Below, one piece after another: positions 1 through 9,500 of a stretch of 12,847 nucleotides of DNA. The DNA is taken from NCBI GenBank assembly GCA_905215405.1, contig CAJMQE010000098.1, positions 1 through 12,847 on the forward strand, in the 5' to 3' direction. The DNA comes from an uncultured bacterium. Its GTDB lineage: Bacteria > Bacillota > Clostridia > Lachnospirales > Lachnospiraceae. The notes under the pieces are model-generated. The model ran no database searches and had not been told where the DNA came from. It worked only from the letters and a program-made list of their open reading frames with translations. Each line of letters starts with the position of its first letter. The stretch's first letter is position 1. The position numbers and the translations under genes were made by a program.

Positions 1-48
1 AGGAAGCAGTATCAATTTAATATAGCAATTATTTAATATTCGTTATAC
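1..48 (+). mobile_element. End of a second IS630-family copy, inverted relative to the right-hand copy (partial, runs off the window)
   Basis: Bases 1-48 are the exact reverse complement of 11577-11624, the transposase-3' end of the complete IS at the right of the window. The identity stops at the same place, the CTAG site (48-51 here, 11574-11577 on the right), and the flanks then differ. This copy is therefore oriented with its transposase on the plus strand and its 3' end facing the pilus operon. The TA at 49-50 would be the duplicated target dinucleotide expected for IS630. The rest of the element lies to the left of the window. An assembly overlap left by a collapsed repeat could produce the same picture at a contig edge, so the copy needs confirmation from long reads. 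Confidence 0.85.
3..20 (+). pseudogene. Last codons of an IS630-family transposase (gene continues left of the window)
   Basis: Codons 3-20 read EAVSI followed by TAA, identical to the C-terminus of the complete transposase encoded at 11605-12771 on the other strand. Only the tail is visible. The type reflects truncation by the window edge, and nothing visible shows whether the full gene is intact. Confidence 0.8.
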
Positions 49-51
49 TAG
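48..51. other. CTAG insertion site of the left IS copy
   Basis: c48 is the last IS base, t49-a50 the target TA, and g51 the first flanking base. The two further CTAG junctions of the right copy are at 11574-11577 and 12844-12847. All three visible junctions are CTAG, matching the target preference known for IS630. Confidence 0.7.
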
Positions 52-146
52 ATATCATCCAGCAGAATTTCACAGCACTGCTCAATGCTCCTCAAATATC
101 AAACAACGATATCAATCGTACCATTGCACCACCACTTCAACATTAA
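48..146 (+). pseudogene. Possible C-terminal remnant of an unknown gene cut by the left IS copy
   Basis: Directly after the IS end an open frame begins at c48 and runs to TAA at 144-146. It starts LDIIQQNFTALL and ends NRTIAPPLQH, 32 codons in all. It has no start codon or ribosome binding site of its own. The composition is protein-like, with an amphipathic first half and a polar tail, and the frame abuts the IS exactly, as expected if the element landed in a coding region. A terminator follows about 30 bp downstream, as it would after a real gene. I do not recognise the family. A 32-codon open stretch in A+T-rich DNA can also arise by chance, so this is a suggestion. Confidence 0.4.
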
Positions 147-177
147 TATTAGAAACGTTTTAAACTATATAACACAA

Positions 178-213
178 GAAAACTGATTCCACCGCAATGG
201 ATCAGTTTTCTTT
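178..213. terminator. Bidirectional intrinsic terminator closing the pilus operon
   Basis: The arms 178-190 (GAAAACTGATTCC) and 199-210 (GGATCAGTTTTC) pair over 12 bp with one bulged T, around an 8-base loop. Because the stem ends in A and T runs, either strand gives a hairpin followed by a U-rich tract: TTTTCTTT on the plus strand, and TTTTCTTGTGTT on the minus strand. It lies just beyond the stop codon of the minor pilin (223) and just beyond the remnant frame ending at 146, so it can serve both converging units. Confidence 0.75.
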
Positions 214-222
214 AAATAATAG

Positions 223-954
223 CTACTTCATTTTTCTTTTTTTACAGAATCCTATAATCAAACCAAGACTAACAATCGCTATTAAAAACCATGCAACTAT
301 ATTTGTTGTATCTCCGGTTTTTACCGTATTTATTATTTTCTGAATAGGATTTGGCTTATCCGGTTTTGAAGGTGTCGGATCCTTAGGCTTATCTGGATTG
401 TTCGGTGGTGTTTCTGGTGAAACCCATTCAGCTTTTGGCTCTATCGTTACATTATATTCTACATTCCCATTAATTTCAGATGGTATATTAACAAGGAATG
501 GAGCAGATTCAAATTTATCTGTACCACTTTCCACATTTCCAATCTGTGCAATCAGATAAATTCCTTCATCCAATTCTCCAAAACTCGTGCGTCCCGAACT
601 ATCTGTTTCTTGCATTAAGCCTGAAATATCATTTTCCTTCGCAAATGCATACAATTGTTTTGCTTGTTTTTCTCTTGCTTCTGCACTGGTATCTTGCAAT
701 GATATCCCTGAATCTTTAAAACCATTTTCCCAGACCAGCTCATCATTTTTCATATATTGAATTGGAAATATCGAGAACTTTGCTCCGGAAAGAGCTACTT
801 CTTTATCCGAACTATTTCTCCCTTTGTAGATAATTTGAATGCTTCCTGTTCTGCTTCCTGCTTCAGCATGAATTGTTGAAATATTTATAAAACTACCGAC
901 AAGAAAAAGCATAACGAATAAAATAATGTGAATACTTCTTATCTTCTTTCGCAC
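223..954 (-). CDS. Minor (probably basal) pilin with SpaA/Cna_B-like domain and VKTGD sorting signal
   Basis: The 243-residue product has the layout of a cell-wall-anchored minor pilin. A signal peptide (basic MRKKIR, hydrophobic core about 9-25) should be cleaved after IHA at residue 30. Residues about 37-175 look like one SpaA/Cna_B prealbumin-type beta domain, with the hallmark run FGELDEGIYLIAQ at 125-137. A proline-rich stalk follows at about 180-203, a feature known from basal pilins that cross the peptidoglycan. The C-terminus has a sorting signal in which VKTGD (211-215) replaces LPXTG, then a membrane segment (about 218-236) and the basic tail KKRKMK. The start is GTG at 954, chosen because AGGAGG lies 8 nt upstream and the signal peptide follows directly. 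The gene overlaps the sortase end by 16 nt, so translational coupling is likely. The basal role is inferred from size, proline stalk and operon position; an accessory tip subunit is the alternative. Confidence 0.82.
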   Translation of the reverse strand: MRKKIRSIHIILFVMLFLVGSFINISTIHAEAGSRTGSIQIIYKGRNSSDKEVALSGAKFSIFPIQYMKNDELVWENGFKDSGISLQDTSAEAREKQAKQLYAFAKENDISGLMQETDSSGRTSFGELDEGIYLIAQIGNVESGTDKFESAPFLVNIPSEINGNVEYNVTIEPKAEWVSPETPPNNPDKPKDPTPSKPDKPNPIQKIINTVKTGDTTNIVAWFLIAIVSLGLIIGFCKKRKMK

Positions 955-1820
955 CTTACTTTCCTCCTTTTTCTATCTCGTATACTATAAATTACAGCAA
1001 TCAGCAACCCTATAAAAATTACTATAATTGTTACAATCAGCACTTTAGCAGTAAAAGATAACTCCGGTTTTATATTTGTATCCGGCTCTTGCTTCGTTGC
1101 CTCTTCATAAGGTATTCTCTCTCCACGTACTAAAAGTCTGTGTGTATTGATTGCAAATGGTGTACAAGTAACAAGTGTTGCATAATCCTTGCCTGGTTCA
1201 ATAGATAACCCATCTGTCTCTTCCGGTAAAACTGTTAATATCTGATCAATCTGATATGCCAGTGTTTCATCTAAAACCTTAATGTAAAAAATATCCCCTA
1301 CTTCCAGTTTATCCATATTGGTAAATAGCGTTTTTGTCGGAAGACCTCTATGTCCAGTCAGAACTGTATGTGTACTTTCTCCACCAACCGGAAGAGATGT
1401 ACCCCAGAAATGTCCGACACCTGCCTGCAGAACTGCTTCACTTGTTCCATGATAAATTGGAAGTTCTATATTAATCTTAGGAATACGTATGTATCCCATC
1501 ATTCCGGAACCGTCTACATTTAACAAACTCTCATAACGAGCATCTATTTCCGTATCTTCCTGTGAAAATGGGTCGATCAGATCGATATTCCCCAGCATTT
1601 CCTGATTATATGCTCTCGCATCTTCCAACATCTGCTCTTTTTCTGCCTTACTCAACTTTACGCTTTCCTCATCATAATAGGATACCACTTTGGAGCCATT
1701 CTTTTCATTCAGATAACTACTGAACGTTGGATATAACAATACGGAGAATGCAACCAAAAGCACGATCAGACGAATCATATCTTTTATTGTTATCTTCCTT
1801 TTTTTCTCCTTACTCTTCAT
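939..1820 (-). CDS. srtC: Class C (pilus-assembling) sortase
   Basis: This 293-residue membrane transpeptidase is expected to cleave LPXTG-type signals between Thr and Gly and join pilin subunits on the outer face of the membrane. The catalytic triad is visible: His157 in LTGHRGLP, Cys219 in TLVTCTP and Arg228 in NTHRLLVRG. Residues 83-85 form a DPF motif, the lid that covers the active site of class C sortases. An N-terminal membrane segment (about 15-33) and a second one near the C-terminus (about 258-279, followed by RDRKRRK) match the two-anchor topology of this class. The ATG at 1820 has GGGAG six bases upstream. The gene sits between the major pilin (97 bp spacer with a hairpin) and the minor pilin (16-nt overlap), the usual setting of a dedicated pilus polymerase. 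Its natural substrates here would be the LPSTG pilin and the LPDTG adhesin. No housekeeping sortase is visible in the window. Confidence 0.95.
   Translation of the reverse strand: MKSKEKKRKITIKDMIRLIVLLVAFSVLLYPTFSSYLNEKNGSKVVSYYDEESVKLSKAEKEQMLEDARAYNQEMLGNIDLIDPFSQEDTEIDARYESLLNVDGSGMMGYIRIPKINIELPIYHGTSEAVLQAGVGHFWGTSLPVGGESTHTVLTGHRGLPTKTLFTNMDKLEVGDIFYIKVLDETLAYQIDQILTVLPEETDGLSIEPGKDYATLVTCTPFAINTHRLLVRGERIPYEEATKQEPDTNIKPELSFTAKVLIVTIIVIFIGLLIAVIYSIRDRKRRKVRCERR
963..968 (-). promoter_or_regulatory. Ribosome binding site AGGAGG of the minor pilin
   Basis: AGGAGG lies inside the last codons of the sortase gene, 8 nt upstream of GTG at 954. It decides the non-ATG start of the minor pilin and supports coupling of the two overlapping genes. 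Confidence 0.8.
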
Positions 1821-1850
1821 TTCATTCTCCCTGTTGTTATACTTGGAATT

Positions 1851-1878
1851 GCGGTTACCTTCCGTGGAAGATAACCGC
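1851..1878 (-). promoter_or_regulatory. Strong intergenic RNA hairpin between major pilin and sortase genes
   Basis: Arms 1851-1863 and 1866-1878 pair over 13 bp. In the minus-strand RNA the one odd position becomes a U-G wobble, so that transcript has the better stem: GCGGUUAUCUUCC, a tight AC turn, GGAAGGUAACCGC. The flanks GAAU and AUUC can extend it after a small internal loop. No U-run follows, so it is unlikely to be a simple intrinsic terminator. A 3' stabiliser or processing site that lets the abundant pilin message outlast the sortase message is the more likely reading, as inference. Confidence 0.6.
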
Positions 1879-1917
1879 CCATTCTTTAAATCTTATCTTA
1901 TATCTCTGGTAAAACTA

Positions 1918-3543
1918 TTATGCTTCTTTTCTTTTGTCACGGATGAAGCTTACTGCTACACCGAATACAAGAAGAGCTGCGATTACAGCAAATGCAATTG
2001 CTCCACGTCCACCTGTGGATGGAAGGAGGGAACCAGTGCTGTTCTCGACTTTGACAATTTTGCCATCTACCGTTCCTTTATCTACAGTAAGAGTCCAGTC
2101 ATTCTCATTCGCAGTAGTGCTCTTTGTGATGGTAACTTTAATAGCATCTGTCAGTTTATTGTAACCCTCTGGAGCCTTTGTCTCTTTCAGATAATATGTT
2201 CCTGCTGCAAGACCGTTAATATGTAAGTTGTATCCCTGTCCATCAATTTTACTTTCAACTGTTACCATATCATCTGTAGCATCCGCTGCGTTCTGATCAG
2301 CTGCATAAGAATATTTACCTTCAGCATCTTTTGTTACTTTAATAGGCTTGCTTTCATCAATTGCACCTTCTGTAGTTGAAGCGTACAAAGTAAAATGTGC
2401 ATCTGCTAAGATTTCTTCTGGGGTACTATCTTTTTTTACCTTTAAGATATCTAACGGATAGGTCGGTGTCTTTGCTTCACTCGGTGTTGTAGTTGTTGTT
2501 TCACCTGGGTTATTACCATACTCTAAATGAGCACTGTTCTTTTCTGTTACAACTGCGGCTTTATTCACTTTTGCATAATATGTAACGGTGAATTCTTTTC
2601 CTTTGTTGTTTGCCTGATTAGTTCTTACCCATTCAGATAAATCAAGGACCATTTGTCTGTTGCCTTCACCGGAAAGTGTTGCTGTTGCAGGTGCTGTGCC
2701 TGCATCTGTAACACCTTCTCCGAATGCCACTTTTACATTAACTGTTGTAGCACCTTCTCTAAGAGCTGTTCCTGTTGCATCATTTACAAAATCAAGACCA
2801 TTGGATAATACATCGTGGATAATGTACTGATACTGATCATATCCTGTTGTATCCGGGATAGAACCTTTTACGGTATATGTTACGACATCACCGATATTTA
2901 CAGTTTCTTTATTAGCTATTTTCTCAATGCTTGGTGCTTCTGTTTTTAAATCTACTGTAGTATGCTCATTATCTACTGTTAACAAAGAAGACTGGATAGA
3001 TTTTCCACCAGTTACATATACTAAGTAGTAACCTGCATCTAAGCTTGTAAATTTATAAGATGTTACATCTCCAAGTTTTTCAGAGTGTGCTGTAGCTTCT
3101 AATTTAGGACTATGTGTCAATGCGTATGTTGTAAAGTCGTTTGCAAAATCCTGAACTTTACCTGCTGTCTCAAGAGATGCTACAGCTTTTGAGAACTGCT
3201 CATCTGTAGAAGATTCCGTAACTTCTGGAATTGTTGGAACTGATGTCCTTAAGCTAGTTAATACGCTTACCAGTGCTGTTTTATAATCTGTATTCACTGT
3301 ATATGCATAGTTCTTTGATCCTGTTGTACCAGACTCTGTCACATCAAATAATTTGTACAGATAAATGGTCTGATCTTTGAGTGTCTGTGTCGGAACGCCC
3401 GCTCCTGATTTCACATTAACGGTAAGCGTGTTTGCTCCAGCAGCTGCTGGTGTTGCTCCTTCTGCGGCAAATGCTGTGACAGACATAGCCATCATCATAA
3501 TCGCTGCCAGCATTAATGCCATGATTTTTTTCATTCTCTTCAT
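1918..3543 (-). CDS. Major pilin (pilus backbone subunit), LPSTG-anchored
   Basis: This 541-residue protein is built like a Gram-positive backbone pilin. A signal peptide (MKRMKKIM plus an Ala/Met-rich core) should be cleaved near SVTAFA, residue 26 or 27. Three domains can be seen: an N-terminal domain about 38-195, a backbone-type middle domain starting near VNIGDVVTYTV (215-225), and a Cna_B-type domain about 362-500 containing the E-box YYLKETKAPEGY (450-461) with Glu454, the residue that usually promotes an intramolecular Lys-Asn isopeptide bond. The C-terminus has LPSTG (507-511), a hydrophobic segment and the tail RDKRKEA. A classical YPK pilin motif is not evident; Lys200 in VDLKTEAPSIEK sits at the equivalent domain boundary. 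ATG 3543 is preceded by AAGGAG at 9 nt. Its place beside a class C sortase supports polymerisation into the pilus shaft. Confidence 0.93.
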   Translation of the reverse strand: MKRMKKIMALMLAAIMMMAMSVTAFAAEGATPAAAGANTLTVNVKSGAGVPTQTLKDQTIYLYKLFDVTESGTTGSKNYAYTVNTDYKTALVSVLTSLRTSVPTIPEVTESSTDEQFSKAVASLETAGKVQDFANDFTTYALTHSPKLEATAHSEKLGDVTSYKFTSLDAGYYLVYVTGGKSIQSSLLTVDNEHTTVDLKTEAPSIEKIANKETVNIGDVVTYTVKGSIPDTTGYDQYQYIIHDVLSNGLDFVNDATGTALREGATTVNVKVAFGEGVTDAGTAPATATLSGEGNRQMVLDLSEWVRTNQANNKGKEFTVTYYAKVNKAAVVTEKNSAHLEYGNNPGETTTTTPSEAKTPTYPLDILKVKKDSTPEEILADAHFTLYASTTEGAIDESKPIKVTKDAEGKYSYAADQNAADATDDMVTVESKIDGQGYNLHINGLAAGTYYLKETKAPEGYNKLTDAIKVTITKSTTANENDWTLTVDKGTVDGKIVKVENSTGSLLPSTGGRGAIAFAVIAALLVFGVAVSFIRDKRKEA

Positions 3544-3552
3544 GTCCTTTAT

Positions 3553-3558
3553 CTCCTT
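3553..3558 (-). promoter_or_regulatory. Ribosome binding site AAGGAG of the major pilin
   Basis: AAGGAG lies 9 nt upstream of ATG 3543 in the 31-bp gap after the adhesin stop. The gap holds no room for a terminator or a full promoter, so the pilin should be co-transcribed with the adhesin unless a promoter lies inside the adhesin 3' end. Confidence 0.75.
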
Positions 3559-3574
3559 TTCTTGAGAATTTTTT

Positions 3575-6500
3575 TTATAGTTTTTCTGCTTTTTTATTTT
3601 TCTTGCATTTTTTATATCTCATTACGAAATATACCAGGAAAAGCAGAACAGCTATCAGGTAAATCAAATAGCTTCCGTATCCTCCGGTATCCGGAAGACC
3701 TGGGAAATGTCTATTAGTTATTGTGAAGGTAAATCCATCTTGCGATTTATCTATCGTTGTTGTATAACCATCCACTTTTGCTTCTGTGATGGAATACGTG
3801 TAATAATAAATTTCATCTCCATCTGTCTTGTATGCCGGGAGTTCCTTTATCACCTCCTGCCATTTAGATTTATCGATAGAACCTTCTATTTTGTAACTCT
3901 CGTAACCTGGTACTGGTTCTGTCGTTTCATTTCCTGCCTTATCTTTCCAAGTACGTGATATTGTTACCGTAATACTGTTTGGTCTTGAATGATCAAAATT
4001 GTTTAAATCTTTCCAAACTTTATTGATCGTCAGCTTGATGTTCTCATCACATGGATCCTGTGACTCGGATGGTTCCGGTGTATCACTATCTCCCGTGTTC
4101 AATGTTGTTTTAGTATCTGCCATCAATACTGCTTTTGCTGGTGATTCATAGGCATTAAGATCTGCTTTCACTGAATCACTCTTGCTTGCCAGAACAGCAT
4201 TCTTTAAAGTCTCAAAGGTCTTTACCGGATTCATGTGTCCTATTGTATAAATATCCCATCCGCTTGCATCATCCTTTTCATGACTGCTGTTCAAGATACT
4301 GTTATTCTTTTCAATTTGATCTAATGATTGATCCAGTTTTCTATAAATACGATAATTGTTCTTTTCGCCTTCCACCTTTTCCTGGCTATTGAAGTCATAT
4401 ACCGTATCCAGTTCACTTTTTCCACTAAATGGTCCAACAAGATCTTTTGTTCCCCGAACCACATCACAGTAATACATGTTGTTGTTCTTCAAAAGTCCTT
4501 CATCGTTGAATCCAACAAAGCCACCACTTCGTCCGTCTTTAGCATCACCATCATTGTTATTTCCGGCTCCACCGGCATAGACATCATATCCTTGACTGAC
4601 ACCGTAGACATTACTATCTGTGATTTTTGTTCGATTCGCCTTGATCAGACTCACACTGATATTGGATTTGGCATCATTATCATTCAAAAGTCCATTTTCA
4701 TCGCATGGAAGTTTGATGGATGAATCTCCAATCGTAATAATTGCAAGGTCTGTCTGTTGATTGTTATCCGTTGACTTTTTTGAAAGTCCTACAGAAATAT
4801 CCAATCCAAGCAGATTTACATGAAGCAGTTTGCCATCATACAGCGCATCCACTTTAATAATTCCAAGATTAATCTTCAGAAGATTGGAGTCCTGGATTTT
4901 ATCCAGATACAATGCCTTTATAAGTTTATTAACAAGTGAGAATATTACATTCACTGCTCCAGAATCCAACTTCAAATCTGCAAGATAAGCGAAACTTGTT
5001 CGTCCTGCAAAGCCGCCGGCTGTTCCACCTGACGCTACCTGTTTCAGTCCAATTTTCTGGTTCGTCTTGTCACCTGCTGTACAATTCGACATTCTTGCAA
5101 GATTTGCATATCCGATAAATCCTCCGGCAATCTGCTCATCTCCATTTGTACTCTGCACAGTGTAACCATCATCAGTTCCTGTAACTGCACAGTCATCAAT
5201 GTGAGAACCAAAAATGTCCATAACTCCAAGAGCTCCACCAAGTAACTGTCCTGTATTGTCTCCAAGAACGTCTATCTTGTCTGCCTTAACTACTCCGCTC
5301 TTTCCAGAATAGCCGACAAATCCTCCGACACTGTTTAAACCTCTTACATTACTTAAGCTCGTTACTTTGCTGTTTTTCACAGAACCATTTAACAGGGAGC
5401 CGCCAAAACCTCCGGCTGTTCCGCTATAGGTAACCTGATTGTTCTGTCCGGATTTTATCGCTGTGTTTGCGCTGACACTTAAACCAGCATCCTTACTTCC
5501 GCTTACAGTTCCGTAATATACATAACTTCTAAACGCATCCAGCACATCGGTTCTTCCAAGCTTTAATAATTTATCAAGAAGCGAGGTATCATTTCCTGCA
5601 CTGATATTGGCAACTCCGGCTACGTCAGCAACACCGAAGCATCCTCCGGCATATTCACCTGCGACTACGGAACGGATATTCTGTACAGAAACTCCTGCCT
5701 CTTCCGTATCCTTCTTACCGAGTACAGTTCCTTCCAGATTTCCGGCAAATCCTCCTGCCGCTTTTGCATAAGAAGTATTATTACTTTCACTTGTATAAGC
5801 ACCATTTACGATGATTCCCCAGTCATCCCAGGCTTCCACATCCGCATAACAGATCGTTGCGACTGTGGCATTTAATACTTTTATCAAATCTGCTGGTGTA
5901 CTTAACAGTTTATTCAGAAGCTGGCTGAGCAATCCTTCTCCTGCAGTTGGATTCAGTGTTGCTACACTTCCTGGTCTGGAGCTTCCGACAAATCCTCCGA
6001 CATAGCTTCTTCCGTCAACTCGTCTCAGCTTTGTGACCTTGCAGCGTGCATCATTTTCGCCCCAGATCTGTCCACCGATCAGTTTTCCTACATAACCTCC
6101 GGCATAACCGCAGGTATCCTTGTCATCTACACCTTCTGACTGGACAATCAGTCCACTCTGATAACCCTCTACCGAAGATTTCTTAATCACCGGCACAAAT
6201 ACATTAAGTACCTGCAGCATTTGTCCTAATTGCAGATTAAGACCGAGGATATCAACTCCTCCAAGCTTTGCTGCTCCGCCGTTTATCATTTCCCCTGCAA
6301 AACCGCCGGCACATCGAAGCCCTTTAATTGTCTTCGCCTGATAAGCCTGTCCATTTGTAATAGTTCCGGTCTGCATTGATCCGACATAGCCACCGGCTGC
6401 TCCGCCATTTGCCAGTTTTGTCTCATCTCGGTAATTGACTCTTCCTGCTACAACATTGTATCCGTAAGCATACTTTCCTATGATTGCATCCAGTTCAGCC

Positions 6501-9500
6501 TGATTACTTACTGTTCCATGCTCCGCAAGATCACTTCCGTAACCACCCTTTTTTCCGACAAACTCCACCCATTTATTCCAGGTTTCATAATCCATCAAGG
6601 CAAGTGGTCCGTAAACTGCCGTATTTTCTTCCGTCGGATAGACAACACTAAGAGCTCCCAGGATGTTATCTACTTTTACCAGTCCCCACAACAAGGACAG
6701 GTTTCCGGTACTTGCCGTATCTGCTGACTCCATAAGTCCTGTGAAGCCACCAGCAATTTCTTTTCCGTATACTGACCGGATCCGGACTGCTTTGCAGACA
6801 CTTGTTGGTCCGGTATAAGCTTTACCTTTCCAATTCTTTGTATTGTTTCCCCAGATATGACCGCCTTCATTATGCCCTGCATAACCTCCGGCCATACCTC
6901 GTTGTACCTGTGTTGTGGAAGCCGCATCTGCACGAACTGCACCACCGCAAGGAACACAAGTCGTAGAGCTGTTTCTGATCGTCGGTACAAAGTCCTCCGC
7001 TAATGATGCCAATGTATCTGACACATCAACAAGACCACCTAAGATACCAGTATCGCCAAGTACATTTGCCACATTTCCGGGTTCAAGATCTCCCACGTAA
7101 CCACCGGCTGTAATCTGTCCAATGATATAGGAGAAGTTATTTGCATTAGAGTCCTGAATATGTCCGCCAGATATCTTTCCGGCAAAACCTCCTGCATCTC
7201 CAAGAACGTCATTTGCTGAGGCATCGGATGCTGTATTTTTCCAGGTCGCTTTTACTGCAAAACCTCCAACATCTCCTGTAACATTCGAATGTTCTATTGT
7301 AGAAACAACGACATTCAATGCATCCAGCACATGATTGATTCCTATTGAGTGACCAAGTACGCTCAATCCTTTTCCAACAGAAGCTGCGGAACCAATATTC
7401 ATATAACCAATATATCCACCGGCATATCTTGCACCCGTTACTGCATATGTACTATCCTGTCCAAAATAATTTGAACTATCTTCACCCTCTAAATCTTTAG
7501 GAGGTGTTACCTTTGTATGTTTTAAATTTGTTACATCACAATGACTAACTTGAACTCCACTGCCATAACCAATAAAGCCACCAGCACTACCAGAATTCGT
7601 ATCATCCGATTTGATTTTATTAGCCGTAACCGTAAATCCATTATCGGATTTAACTCCTGCATACTGTACATATGGAATGTAAGCATTAATCAGGTTCAGT
7701 AAATCTCCGACATTAATATTCAGACCTGTGATTCCTCCAAGAATGCTGATTCCACCTCCAGCATCTGCCAATGCTCCGGAGTAAACATTTCCGCCAAAGC
7801 CTCCGGCATAAGACTGCCCGTTTACATGATCCAGATTATAGACAGAATAATAGCTACCTTCTCCTGCGCCTTGGTTGTTAACCGTTCCACTCTGGAAGTT
7901 TCCGACAAAACCGCCAGCTGTATCTGCAGCAACTCCGCCTTTATCAACATAAGTAACCGTGCACTCTGTATAAGAAGGAAGCAAGTACGTGACAGCACCT
8001 AACAACTTATTTGCATTTAGCAAAGCCTTGACATCCGCTTCACCAGCTACATCTGCAAGACCTCCGGTCTGTGAAGAACCTACAAATCCTCCTGCAAAGC
8101 CATCTGTATCATTTGCTGTTACTTCTTTTAAATTTTTCACATCGGACTTAATGATCTCACAGCTGTTACTCCTTCCGATGAAACCACCGGCTGTATAATC
8201 CACTACTTCGCCGTTGGAATTTGTACCTGTTGCTTGTACAGTCATGCCTCCTGCGATGCCATTTACATGAGCTTCGTTGATTTTGACTCTGACACCTTCT
8301 GCCACAGAAAGCAGATTTTCTACTTTCAGCAAGTTGTTCAGTCCTAACAGATTCAAAGTCAGTCCGTTTCCACCAGCCAGATCTCCCGGACCTGCACAAC
8401 CGATAAAACCACCTACTCTGTTTTTTGCCGAAACAGATTTTACCTGATTCAATGTTACAGTATCCACATCTCCACCAACAGCCTCACCAAGTGCTCCGCC
8501 GGCATAATTTTCTTTTGCTTCAACTATATATCCATCATTTACTCCCGTCACTGTTACATGATGCACAGTAAATCCAAGAAAGTTTCCGATTCCAAGCGTA
8601 TTATTTAAAAGTCCTGTGACATTTGCTGTTGTTACACTTCCTGCAATACCTCCGACACGATTTTCACCTGCCGTAACTGTTTTCAATCCTGTAAGCACAT
8701 TATCTCTTTGTGCTACGCTACTTGCATCTGCTCCACCATGTTTCCAATAAGGAAGTTTATTTAGATACTCTGTACTGGATTCTGCAATATAGACGCCATC
8801 ACCGCCACCAAGAATACCACCAGAATAACTCTTACCAGCCTCAACTGAAACAGATGAACAATCCATGTTACATCCCAGGATTGCTGATGGTGCAATTCCT
8901 ACAAGTGACAGAAGCATACCTGCTTTTTCCGGATCACTCGACAAAAGACCCGTCAACAAGTCTTTCACTGTTGTTAAAAGGCTTGCATCCTTGACTTCTT
9001 TATTTCCAAGGTTTGTAATCCATCCAACTGTTGAAATACCGCTCACACCACCGGCATAACTTCCGCTTGCTTTAACTGCAATGCTTCCGCTTGCTCCGCA
9101 GTTGACTGCATAGCTGTTTGTCTGTGCTCCTACAATACCACCTTGATAATTTTCACCGGATACTGAGACATTACATTCTGTCAGATTGCAATTTAGCAAG
9201 ATACTCTGTGGCTGCATTACTCGAATAAGTTCAACACCTACATCACTTAACAAACCTCGGATTTCCGCATCTCTGCTGATTCCCGAAAATCCTCCGCCGT
9301 ATTCTTTTGCAGTTACAGAATAACTACTGTTTTTCACAGAGCAGTCAAAGATTCTTGTTCCTACCTGCTGTCCTACAAAACCACCAGCATAATCTTTACC
9401 GGCAGCTCCGATAGTTCCTGCCAGATTCTCTACATGACAGTTTTTAATATTTACATTTTTGTATCCAGTAGGAATTAAACTACCAACCGGCAATGCCTTG

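Noticed and set aside
1851..1878. Hairpin read as a Rho-independent terminator after the major pilin
   Set aside because: On the minus strand it is followed by AAUUCCAAGUAUAACAAC, with no U-run, and the sortase with its own ribosome binding site follows closely.
1834..2226. Plus-strand open frame of 130 codons
   Set aside because: It lies antisense to the 3' end of the major pilin and the hairpin region, has no ribosome binding site or domain-like features, and is Cys/Ser-rich as expected from the reverse of coding sequence.
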